A DNA stretch of 64,000 nucleotides. Source: Microbacterium luteolum. GTDB taxonomy: Bacteria > Actinomycetota > Actinomycetes > Actinomycetales > Microbacteriaceae. Made by a program: the position numbers and the translations under genes. Shown in pieces: positions 16,677 through 24,678 of the stretch; the first letter of the stretch is position 1; each line of letters starts with the position of its first letter. Under the pieces are notes generated by a model. It saw nothing but the letters and a program-made list of their open reading frames with translations. It had not been told where the DNA came from and made no database searches. The DNA is taken from NCBI RefSeq assembly GCF_039533965.1, contig NZ_BAAAUN010000001.1, positions 2,268,950-2,332,949 of the forward strand, given 5' to 3'.

Positions 16677-17600
16677 ATGACGAGGGACGACACGATGCCG
16701 TTGACACGACAGCGCAGAGAAGGCTTCCTCACCCGAGGGGACGAGCACACCTGGTACCGGGTGACCGGAGAGATCGGAGATCAGCCGACGGTGGTCGTGC
16801 TGCACGGCGGACCGGGTGCGACGCACGACTATCTGCTGCCTCTGGAAGCGCTCGCCGCTCCCGGGCGTGCCGTGGTCCTGTACGACCAGGTGGGGAGCGG
16901 ACGATCGTCGCATCTGCCGGACGCGCCACCGTCGTCGTGGACTGTGACCCGCTTCCTCGACGAGCTCGACCAGCTGCTCGACGAGTTGGGGATCCGCGAG
17001 AACCACGTCCTGTTGGGGCAGTCCTGGGGAGGGATCCTCGCGGCAGAGCACGCCGTTCGGCGACCGGCAGGGCTCAAGGGCCTGATCATCGCGAACTCAC
17101 CGGCATCCATGCCGCTCTGGATGCGCGCCGCCGAGGAGTTGCGGTCCGCACTCCCCGAAGACGTGCAGCGCACGCTGGTCTCCCACGAGGCCGCGGGCAC
17201 GACCGACAGTCCGGAGTACGTCGAGGCGATGCACGTCTACTATCGACGCCACGTGTGCCGGACCGATCCCTGGCCGGCCGAACTCGAGGCGACGCTCGCA
17301 GCGATCGATGCCGACCCGACGGTCTACCACACCATGAACGGCCCGTCGGAGTTCCACGTGACCGGCTCGCTCCGCGACTGGAGCGTCATCGATCGTCTGC
17401 ACTCCATCGCCGCGCCGGCCCTCGTCATCACCGGCCGATACGACGAGGCGACTCCGGAGACGGTCCGTCCGTTCCTGGAGCACATTCCCCGGGTCCGCGG
17501 TGCGGTGCTCCCGCACTCGAGCCACATGCCCCATCTGGAGGAGCCGGAGCGCTTCCGACACCTCGTGCAGACCTACCTCGCGTCCCTCACCTCACCCTGA
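16677..17600 (+). CDS. Proline iminopeptidase-family alpha/beta hydrolase
   Basis: This 307-residue hydrolase has the oxyanion motif HGGPG at 43-47, the nucleophile motif GQSWGG with S116, and a C-terminal HSSHMPHLEEPERF containing the catalytic histidine. These are hallmarks of the S33 prolyl iminopeptidase and L-amino-acid amidase family. The ATG at 16677 lies one base after the amidase stop and is preceded by a GGGGGG site. With the amidase next door, an amide or peptide substrate is plausible. It converges on the formylglycine-generating enzyme gene. Confidence 0.88.
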   Translation: MTRDDTMPLTRQRREGFLTRGDEHTWYRVTGEIGDQPTVVVLHGGPGATHDYLLPLEALAAPGRAVVLYDQVGSGRSSHLPDAPPSSWTVTRFLDELDQLLDELGIRENHVLLGQSWGGILAAEHAVRRPAGLKGLIIANSPASMPLWMRAAEELRSALPEDVQRTLVSHEAAGTTDSPEYVEAMHVYYRRHVCRTDPWPAELEATLAAIDADPTVYHTMNGPSEFHVTGSLRDWSVIDRLHSIAAPALVITGRYDEATPETVRPFLEHIPRVRGAVLPHSSHMPHLEEPERFRHLVQTYLASLTSP

Positions 17601-17687
17601 GGAGACGACCGCACACTCCGTTCCGTGCCGGCCAGCCTCGGCACTCCCACCTCAGACCAGCTCAGGCGCGGTCCCCGTCCTGGCGAG

Positions 17688-18671
17688 TCACGCCCTCGGG
17701 TCGATGGCCGCGGCCCCGACGGTCCGGAACCCGGCATTGCCCATGGAGGAGTCCGGGGTGTTCCGTGACCGCGCGGAGTTGCGGTAGCGGTTGCAGTACG
17801 AGTCATGGCAGAGATAGCTCCCTCCCCGCAGCACACGCAGCGAACCCTTCGACGGCCCCGTCGGATCGACTCGGGGCGACTCCGCGTAGTAGCCGGCGTC
17901 GAACCAGTCGGAGCACCACTCCCAGACGTTGCCGACGGGCTGCCAGAGCCCATAGCCGTTCGGAGCAAAGGCGCGCACGGGCGAGGTCGTCGCATATCCG
18001 TCCTGCGAAGTGTTCACCCGCGGGAACTCGCCCTGCCAGATGTTCGTGCGCCACCCACCGGCATAGGGGTCCTCATCTCCCCAGGGATACCTGCGGGAAT
18101 CGAGGCCGCCGCGTGCGGCATACTCCCACTGCGCTTCGGAAGGGAGAGCGCGTCCTGCCCAGCGACAGTACGCAAGGGCATCGTGGAAGCTCAGATGAAC
18201 GGCAGGGTGATCCATGATCTCGTCGACGGAAGATCTCCGCCCGCCGGGGTGACGCCAGTCAGCGCCCCGAACTCCGAGCCACCAGGGAGTCGTCGGTGAC
18301 CGCCCGATCACGTCACCCGACGGCGCAGCGAGGGCGAGGTGGAACACCGCGGAGAGGCCAAATCTCTCCGCATCCGTCACGTACCCGGTGGCGTCGGCGA
18401 ACTCGGCGAACACGGCGTTGGTCACACATGTCGCATCGATGAGGAACGCCGACAGCTGCACACGATGCACCGGAGTCTCCCCGTCTCCGGGATTCTCGTC
18501 TCCGGACGAATCTCCCATCATGAACTCACCCGCGGGAATGCGCACCTGCTCGATCGGATGATGCCCGCGCTCGATGACGGGTGCCACGTCGGGGCGGATG
18601 GATGGCAGCGGGAGGTAGCTCCCGCGACTCGGCGCTGCGCAGGAGCACTCGGAACCACAGGACTCCGTCAT
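17688..18671 (-). CDS. Formylglycine-generating enzyme
   Basis: This 327-residue FGE/SUMF1 enzyme oxidises the active-site cysteine of sulfatases to formylglycine. Both copper-binding catalytic cysteines are present: C288 and C293 in SYLCHDSYCNRYR. The flanking GNVWEWCSDWF and RNTPDSS segments match the family closely. The N-terminus has a cysteine cluster (SCGSECSCAA). The frame extends upstream, but ATG 18671 begins the conserved protein. It is the last gene of an operon that also encodes a CxPxR sulfatase, its likely client. Confidence 0.93.
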   Translation of the reverse strand: MTESCGSECSCAAPSRGSYLPLPSIRPDVAPVIERGHHPIEQVRIPAGEFMMGDSSGDENPGDGETPVHRVQLSAFLIDATCVTNAVFAEFADATGYVTDAERFGLSAVFHLALAAPSGDVIGRSPTTPWWLGVRGADWRHPGGRRSSVDEIMDHPAVHLSFHDALAYCRWAGRALPSEAQWEYAARGGLDSRRYPWGDEDPYAGGWRTNIWQGEFPRVNTSQDGYATTSPVRAFAPNGYGLWQPVGNVWEWCSDWFDAGYYAESPRVDPTGPSKGSLRVLRGGSYLCHDSYCNRYRNSARSRNTPDSSMGNAGFRTVGAAAIDPRA

Positions 18672-18711
18672 GATGTGGAGCCCGCTCGCGATCGAGGGCG
18701 ACCGGCGGCGA

Positions 18712-19059
18712 TCATGTGGCGGCTCGCGTTCCGGAGGCGATGACCCACCAGGCGGCACCGAACCCACAGAGGGCGACGAGAGCCGCGACTGCCAGCAGCA
18801 GTCCCCCCGCCGGAGGAACGGATCGCCCTGCCAGGAGCTCGGCGTACGTGCGTCGTGAGCGACGTTCGGCAAACAGCTGCAGCAGCAGCGCACTTCCCAG
18901 CACGGCGAGGGAGAGAAGAGCTGACGCGGATCCGAGCCGCCCCGGCAGCAGCCGGAGACCCACGAGACCGGCCACCGCAAGAGAAAGAAGAGTCCGTCGC
19001 CACGCGAGGAGGGTCCTCTCCGGCTGGAGCCCTGCGTCGAAGATCACCGGCGGAGTCAT
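18712..19059 (-). CDS. DUF202 membrane protein
   Basis: This 115-residue protein has three membrane helices and the DUF202 opening GLQPERTLLAWRRTLLSL. The family (YidG/YidH type) is of unknown function. It overlaps the preceding DUF202 gene by four bases, so the two are probably a heteromeric pair. Confidence 0.85.
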   Translation of the reverse strand: MTPPVIFDAGLQPERTLLAWRRTLLSLAVAGLVGLRLLPGRLGSASALLSLAVLGSALLLQLFAERRSRRTYAELLAGRSVPPAGGLLLAVAALVALCGFGAAWWVIASGTRAAT

Positions 19060-19418
19060 GGGCCGAGGCAGAGGCCGAGTGCGATCAGGAGTGCCACGGC
19101 AGACAACGTCACTGCGAGCGGAAGCGCGAGCACCGAGGCAGGGAGCGGCGCCTCCCGCCGGAGTGCGCGCTCAGCGCGGCCCCACCCGATCCACGCGACG
19201 AGAGGAAGCGCGACGCCCACCACCAGCAGGAGGAGAGAGGCGATCATGCGCAGAACCGGGTGGAGCGGCAGAGCCAGCGCCTCGAGCGCGACGCCCGCCG
19301 CGATGAGCGCGATCGCGGTACGCATCCAGGCCAGAAAGGTGCGTTCGTTGGCGAGCGTGAAGCGCGGGTCCGGCTCGGTTCCCCTTCGGTAGACCCACCC
19401 CGAGCCCCAGGGACTCAT
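19056..19418 (-). CDS. DUF202 (YidH-like) membrane protein
   Basis: This 120-residue protein has three membrane segments and the DUF202 signature RFTLANERTFLAWMRTAIAL. The reading frame is open further upstream, but ATG 19418 overlaps the M28 gene stop as ATGA and begins the conserved sequence. It lies between the M28 gene and the second DUF202 gene in the sulfatase operon; its part in glycan use is unclear. Confidence 0.87.
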   Translation of the reverse strand: MSPWGSGWVYRRGTEPDPRFTLANERTFLAWMRTAIALIAAGVALEALALPLHPVLRMIASLLLLVVGVALPLVAWIGWGRAERALRREAPLPASVLALPLAVTLSAVALLIALGLCLGP

Positions 19419-20794
19419 GATGCGACTGCGGCAGCGAGAGCGGCCGCGGCGGAGTCCTGCGGCTCCCGGTTGGCGGCACGGAGTTCGGCACCGTCGCTCA
19501 CCATCAGCTCCTGCACGATGCGCAGTTGAGCGGCCGCCATGGTCGCCAACGCGGCGGCGGGAACCTTCTCGACCGTGTCCTCCGGCGAGTGATACCACGA
19601 CGGGGCGAGCGTGATGTTGTAGCTGGGGACCTCCGGCGGCAGGTGGCCGATCGTCGATGCCGGTCCGAGAAGCGGATGGATCGGGATGCCGGCGCTCTCG
19701 AGGTGGTCGACCACGTGCGATCGGAGCACGGCGTTCTCAGATGCGAGCACCCCGTGTGCGACGGTGTTCCCCGGCGCTGCTTCGGCGGCGTCTGCGGCCA
19801 TGTGGTCGAGCCAGTTGAAGGCGACGGTTCGAGCCAGGATGTCCTCCCGGTGCCGCTCGACGAAGTGGTACAGGTCGAAGTCGCCCGTGTCATGCGCTCC
19901 GCTGGCGAGGAACACGAGCGTCTTCGGACGATCGCTGCGGTCCAGCGCGGCAAAGTGCCCCAGCAGGCCCAGCAGGACGGCGCATCCGGTCGCATTGTCG
20001 ACGGCCCCGTCGAACGTGGAGTCGTAGTGCGCGGCGATCACGATGACCTCGTCCGAGCATCCGGGAAGCACACCGATCACGTCGTCGACCGTCGCACGCA
20101 GCAGATGCGAGCCCGGGCCCAGCGCACCCCCGTCGACCAGGAGGTCTCCCCCCTTCGGCACCTCGCAGAGGGCGATGTTCAGCCGGATGTCCGCGCCATC
20201 GGCAACCTTCTCGACGAGCCGCGTGAAGTCGGCGCTCCCCACGGTCAGCGCAGGGATGCCGCCCAGCCGAGCCGGCGCGGCATGCGTGGCGAAGTTCTGA
20301 GCGAGGTGCATCAGCATCACGCTGTTGCCCGGGGCACCCGCGCGGCGGATGTACCCGATGGCTCCCGCTCGCACGGCCGCGCCGTACAGTCCGGCGTCGG
20401 CCGAGGAACTGCCGTCGGTCGGCAGGAAGTTCCCGACGTAGTCCACGTCGACGAGCAGGATCCGGCCCGACAGGTCGATGCCCGAGAGATCCGGCACTCC
20501 TCTGCGGGCGTCGATGTGGAGCGCGGGCCCCTCGACTGCGCCGGCGGCCGAGTACCAGATCGGGATCGAGTTCGCCTCCTCGTCGGTGCCCGCAACACCG
20601 ACCGACCACTCGCGGGGGTAGTACATGTTGAACGGCCAGGTCTCGACACTCGTCTCCAGACCGGCGCTCTCGAACCGCGTACGCATGAACTCCGCCGCTG
20701 TTCGCGCTGCCGGACAGCCGTTCCTCCGCCATCCGAATCCGACGATCGTTCGGACGTCGTCGATGAGCGCGCTTGCGCCCAGTGGTTCCGTCAT
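19415..20794 (-). CDS. M28-type peptidase-fold protein with altered catalytic motif
   Basis: This 459-residue protein has the M28 aminopeptidase fold with a protease-associated-like insert at about 80-240. Zinc-site elements are present: AHYDST with H256 and D258, VDNATG with D266, and YHSPEDT with H402. The normal paired glutamates of M28 (EE, general base and ligand) are replaced by H301-D302 in SGAHDTGD. It may use an altered site or be inactive as a peptidase. There is no signal peptide. It overlaps the MFS gene and the first DUF202 gene by four bases each. Its role beside a sulfatase is unknown. Confidence 0.75.
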   Translation of the reverse strand: MTEPLGASALIDDVRTIVGFGWRRNGCPAARTAAEFMRTRFESAGLETSVETWPFNMYYPREWSVGVAGTDEEANSIPIWYSAAGAVEGPALHIDARRGVPDLSGIDLSGRILLVDVDYVGNFLPTDGSSSADAGLYGAAVRAGAIGYIRRAGAPGNSVMLMHLAQNFATHAAPARLGGIPALTVGSADFTRLVEKVADGADIRLNIALCEVPKGGDLLVDGGALGPGSHLLRATVDDVIGVLPGCSDEVIVIAAHYDSTFDGAVDNATGCAVLLGLLGHFAALDRSDRPKTLVFLASGAHDTGDFDLYHFVERHREDILARTVAFNWLDHMAADAAEAAPGNTVAHGVLASENAVLRSHVVDHLESAGIPIHPLLGPASTIGHLPPEVPSYNITLAPSWYHSPEDTVEKVPAAALATMAAAQLRIVQELMVSDGAELRAANREPQDSAAAALAAAVAS

Positions 20795-22167
20795 CCGATC
20801 TGCTCCTGTCGTCGTTGCTCGAGGATGGCGTCGACGCGACGCACGTCCCGTGGGTACGTGAAGTAGAGGCTGGTGAGCACGACCGCGTTGACGAGCATGA
20901 GCGCCACCATGAGCCAGAGGAAGACCGCTTGCAGTCCCACCAGGTCGGCGAGGGCGCCGGCGGTGAGCGTGAAGATCGCCCATCCGATCGCCTCGAAGAT
21001 GGTGAGGTAGATCGCCAGAGCCTGTCCGCGGAGTTCGGGCAGCGTCACAGCCATGATGATCGGCCGGTTCACTCCGGGGTTGAGCCCCTGGGAGAAGCCC
21101 AGCACCGCCCAGAACGCGGCGTAGATCCCGATGTTCGCGTGGTCGAACTGCGTGCCGAAGAATGCCGCGACGGCGAACATGATCTGGGCGGTCTGCAAGA
21201 TGATGACACGACCACGATCCCGCACGACACGGTCCAGCAGCGAGGCGATCATGCCGCCGCCCACGGTGCCCACGAGATAGGAGACGCCGAAGGGCAGGAG
21301 CACGATCGCGGCGACGGCGGTGGAGAACCCTCGCTCCGTGACCAGGAACTGCACGCCGAACACGATGATCAGCAGGTGCCCGGACAACAGGCGCGACAGG
21401 AGCATGATCGTGAAGGTGGGCGTGCGGAACAGCGACATGACCGCTCGGAGGGTCGGGCGGCGGCTGGCCCGCTGCTCCGCCGTGAGGTCGACGAGCTGCG
21501 GCTCCGAGGCTCCCACTCCGGGATCCTTGAAGAAGACGAACACCGCGGCCGAGGCGAGGAAGCACAGGGCGCCCAGCACCCACATGCCCCACCTCCAACC
21601 GTCCTCGAGGTGAGTGAACTGGGCGATGAGCGGGCCGAGCATCGCCGAGCACAGAGCGATTCCGCCATAGAAGAGTCCGACGGCCTTTCCGCGGTTGCGG
21701 TCGTCGAAGGAATCGGAGATCACGGCGTTGGCGATCGGGTGGCCGCCCACGAGGACGACCGACATGAGCACGTTGAAGACGAGCAGCATCGCGAAGCCCT
21801 GCGAGAATCCCGCAGCGATGCCGAACGCACCCGCCAGCGCCGTGGTCATCGACAGGACGAATCTCCGGGATGTCCGCGATGCCAGCCAGACCCAACCGGG
21901 CCCGAACGGCATCGCTGCCAGCTTGCCCACCGCCGACAGGATTCCGAGATGACTGTTGCTGAGCTGAAGCGCCTGTGCAATGGCGGGGAACAGAGTCTCG
22001 GTGAGTCCGGACTCCGCGTTGTCGATGACGGTCACACCGGTCAGGGTGAAGAGGTTCCGCCACCGGTGCGGTGTGCGCGTGGCTCGGGCAGCGCGCAGCG
22101 TCGCCGTCGGGGTCGCTTCAGCGACGCCATCGGCCGAGATCGTTTCGGTCACAGGAGTGGGGGGCAT
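20791..22167 (-). CDS. MFS transporter in sulfatase operon
   Basis: The protein has 458 residues and twelve predicted membrane segments; helix 1 follows HRWRNLFTLTGVTVIDNAES. The layout is that of anion- or organic-acid-type MFS carriers. It lies between the sulfatase and M28 genes, so it probably imports the sulfated or deacylated substrate that the cytoplasmic sulfatase and glycosidase then process. ATG 22167 starts 62 bases after the sulfatase stop. Confidence 0.87.
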   Translation of the reverse strand: MPPTPVTETISADGVAEATPTATLRAARATRTPHRWRNLFTLTGVTVIDNAESGLTETLFPAIAQALQLSNSHLGILSAVGKLAAMPFGPGWVWLASRTSRRFVLSMTTALAGAFGIAAGFSQGFAMLLVFNVLMSVVLVGGHPIANAVISDSFDDRNRGKAVGLFYGGIALCSAMLGPLIAQFTHLEDGWRWGMWVLGALCFLASAAVFVFFKDPGVGASEPQLVDLTAEQRASRRPTLRAVMSLFRTPTFTIMLLSRLLSGHLLIIVFGVQFLVTERGFSTAVAAIVLLPFGVSYLVGTVGGGMIASLLDRVVRDRGRVIILQTAQIMFAVAAFFGTQFDHANIGIYAAFWAVLGFSQGLNPGVNRPIIMAVTLPELRGQALAIYLTIFEAIGWAIFTLTAGALADLVGLQAVFLWLMVALMLVNAVVLTSLYFTYPRDVRRVDAILEQRRQEQIG

Positions 22168-22229
22168 GGAGTATCTCCAGGAATCGTCGTTGATCGGAGG
22201 GGAGGGGTGTGGATGCCGGGTCGCCCGGA

Positions 22230-23987
22230 TCAGATCAGGCTGAGGTCGTCAGCGATCTGTCGCAGCTTGGCTGCGGGGATGGTGATGGTCGCAGCGAGCT
22301 TGTAGAGGCTGGTGTCGCCGAGCAGGCCGAGCATCTCGCTCTGGGTGAGAGCGGGCAGATGGCGTTCGAGGATGCCGTGCGTGCGCTGATCCGCGAGCAG
22401 TTCGACGACGGGCGAGCCGAGGTGCAGACCCTGGCTGTGCGCGAAGTCGCTCAACGGAGGCAGCGGCGCAGCCGCCGCCTCCGCGCGCGCACTCTGTGCC
22501 CGCACCAGCAGATGCGAAGCATCCGGCGGCGCATTCGTGGGAATGCCGAGACGCTCGAATTGGCTGTCGGGAGCATCGTGCTCGTGCAGCAGTTCGGCCA
22601 GGAGGCGCAGCATCCGCAATTCCTGTTCGGGATCATCGAGCGGGTTCTCCTGGGCAGGATCGTCCTCGAGGTCGAAGAGCAGTGTGCCGAACACGTGCGG
22701 ATTGATCTGCGCGCGGCCCGGCATCCGCAGCGTGCGAACGCCCTTCGTGAACGAGAAGGGTGCGGCCAACTCGAGATCGAGCAGCTCGGCGGGGCGGAAT
22801 CTCTGCCGCATGTGGGTCGGCATAAGCGTGTACTCCTCGAGCGGCTCGTTGGAGGGCGTGGCGCACGCGCGCATGTAGACGAAGCGACCATCGGTGACGT
22901 TGACGTGACCTCCGTGGATCCCGAACAGCGCCCCTGGTCGCGGCTCGTCGCCGGCACCATCGGCATCGGCGGTGATGGCCGATCCCGACATGTCCGCCGT
23001 CGGAGCGACCGCGAAGTATTCGAGGATCGTCGGCGCGATGTCGATCGTCTGCACCAGTGCCTCGCTGCGGGTGCCGGCCGATCGCGTCCGCGGATCCCAG
23101 ATGAAAGCGGGGAGGTGGGCGAGTTCGTTGAACCACGGCTGCACGCTCTTGGCCCACCAGCCGTGCTCTCCGAGGAGGAAGCCGTGGTCGGTGTTGACGA
23201 TGAGCATGGTGTCGTCCCACATGTCGTGCTCATCCATCAGATCGAGGATGCGCCCGAGGGATCGGTCGCACATCGACACGAGCGCCTTGTACTCGTTCCG
23301 GGCGTGCTCGACCTGCGCCGCCGGTTCCGTCACCTTCGCATAGGGAGGCCAGTCGAATCGCGGGCCCTCGTAGTCGTGCGGATACAGCGCCTTGTGGTCG
23401 TCGTAGCTGAAGAACGGCTCGTGAGGATCGAAGCACTCGATCTGGACGAACCACCGATCGGCATCCTTGTTGGTCTCGATGAAGTGGACCCCGGCGTCGA
23501 AGGTCCGCGTCTGCGGATGGTCCGCCTCGTCGGCGAGATAGCTGCGATTGATGTCGTCCTGACGGCGGCTGGGTCCACCGCGCTCACCACGTGCGGGGTC
23601 GCCGACGACCCCCTTCCACGGGTCGCCCTCCTGCCCTCGGAAGAACTCCCAGGTCGAGTATCGAGGGTGGTAGGTCGCCCCGCCGTCTTCCCAGTAGTGC
23701 GGATGATCGCTCGCGAGGTGCGTGTGCACTCCCGCCTGCTTCAGCATCTCGGGCATCGAGTCGTCGAACGGCTCGAGCGGGCCCCAACTGCGATGCAGGA
23801 AGTTGTGCCGGCCGGTGTGCAGCTCCCGCCTCGCCGGCATGCATGGCATCGACCCCGCGTAGAAGTTGTCGAACGTCACCGTGTGCTGCGCGAGGCGCCT
23901 GAAGTTCGGCGCGATGATCTCGTCGGAGCCGTAGGGCGGAAGCATGTGCCGGTTGAGGCTGTCGAACATGACCATGATCGCGCGCAT
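22230..23987 (-). CDS. Formylglycine-dependent sulfatase
   Basis: This 585-residue type I sulfatase hydrolyses sulfate esters. Metal-binding D9 is in MVMFDSLNRH, and the CxPxR maturation motif is at 49-53 (SMPCMPARRE), so C49 is the formylglycine residue. A later NTDHGFLLGEHG supplies more metal and sulfate ligands. There is no signal peptide, so it works in the cytoplasm. The ATG 23987 lies two bases after the PadR stop. The operon also carries its maturation enzyme, and a GH43-type glycosidase is divergent, so a sulfated sugar is the likely substrate. A phosphonate or phosphoester substrate cannot be excluded. Confidence 0.92.
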   Translation of the reverse strand: MRAIMVMFDSLNRHMLPPYGSDEIIAPNFRRLAQHTVTFDNFYAGSMPCMPARRELHTGRHNFLHRSWGPLEPFDDSMPEMLKQAGVHTHLASDHPHYWEDGGATYHPRYSTWEFFRGQEGDPWKGVVGDPARGERGGPSRRQDDINRSYLADEADHPQTRTFDAGVHFIETNKDADRWFVQIECFDPHEPFFSYDDHKALYPHDYEGPRFDWPPYAKVTEPAAQVEHARNEYKALVSMCDRSLGRILDLMDEHDMWDDTMLIVNTDHGFLLGEHGWWAKSVQPWFNELAHLPAFIWDPRTRSAGTRSEALVQTIDIAPTILEYFAVAPTADMSGSAITADADGAGDEPRPGALFGIHGGHVNVTDGRFVYMRACATPSNEPLEEYTLMPTHMRQRFRPAELLDLELAAPFSFTKGVRTLRMPGRAQINPHVFGTLLFDLEDDPAQENPLDDPEQELRMLRLLAELLHEHDAPDSQFERLGIPTNAPPDASHLLVRAQSARAEAAAAPLPPLSDFAHSQGLHLGSPVVELLADQRTHGILERHLPALTQSEMLGLLGDTSLYKLAATITIPAAKLRQIADDLSLI

Positions 23988-23989
23988 GA

Positions 23990-24595
23990 TCAGTCGGCCA
24001 TGCTCTCGGCAGCCGCCTGCTCGCGCGTGGTCGGTGCGATGCGGTTGTCGAGGAGGTCGCCGCGGAGCGTCTCCAGCGCCGTGATGTATGCGTCCACCTG
24101 GCTGGCGCCCCACTCATGCAACCGCTCGCCGATCGCTTCGGCGAGCTCCAGGTCGAACGCCACGTCCGAGCCGACGTTCCGGGACCGATCGCGGAATCGG
24201 TACAGGGCGACCTGCTCACGACGAGCATCGAGTTCGATGTCGATGAGCCGGAGGATCTGCGCACGCGACATGAACCCTGCGAATCGAAGCCGCACGGCGA
24301 GGTCCGGATCCTGGAAACGCGACGGCGGTGAGTAGTCGCCGGTGAGCCAATCGAGGAAGACGGTCATCCCCTCCGGCGTCACCTGGTAGATCTTGGCGTC
24401 CTGGGCACCGGGCCGGGTGTCCGTGGTGTAGCTCACCCAGCCTCGGTCCCCCATGGTGGACAGGCTTCGGTAGACCTGGCTCATGGTGGTGTTGGACCGC
24501 AGGAATCGGCCGTGCACGTCGAGGAACTTCTTGATCTCGTACCCGGTGCCGGGATTCTCGCCCAACAGCCCGAGGAGCAGGTATTCCAACTTCAT
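23990..24595 (-). CDS. PadR-family transcriptional regulator
   Basis: This 201-residue regulator starts MKLEYLLLGLLGENPGTGYE, the classic PadR winged-helix opening, followed by SQVYRSLSTMGDRGWV and a long helical C-terminal domain. It is the first gene of the sulfatase operon and is divergent from the GH43 gene. A TTCCAC/GTGGAA inverted pair lies in the shared promoter. ATG 24595 is preferred over the upstream ATG 24646, which lies inside the regulatory region. Confidence 0.9.
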   Translation of the reverse strand: MKLEYLLLGLLGENPGTGYEIKKFLDVHGRFLRSNTTMSQVYRSLSTMGDRGWVSYTTDTRPGAQDAKIYQVTPEGMTVFLDWLTGDYSPPSRFQDPDLAVRLRFAGFMSRAQILRLIDIELDARREQVALYRFRDRSRNVGSDVAFDLELAEAIGERLHEWGASQVDAYITALETLRGDLLDNRIAPTTREQAAAESMAD

Positions 24596-24610
24596 TGTCG
24601 CATCCGATCG

Positions 24611-24655
24611 ATTCCACAAGTAGAGTGCTTTCACACATGATGACACAAGTGGAAT
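24611..24655. promoter_or_regulatory. Candidate PadR operator region
   Basis: ATTCCAC at 24611-24617 and GTGGAAT at 24649-24655 are perfect inverted arms 31 bases apart, and ACAAGT recurs beside both. The pair brackets the divergent promoters of the PadR-sulfatase operon and the GH43 gene. Confidence 0.55.
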
Positions 24656-24678
24656 AGTCCGTCAACGAGGAGACCACG

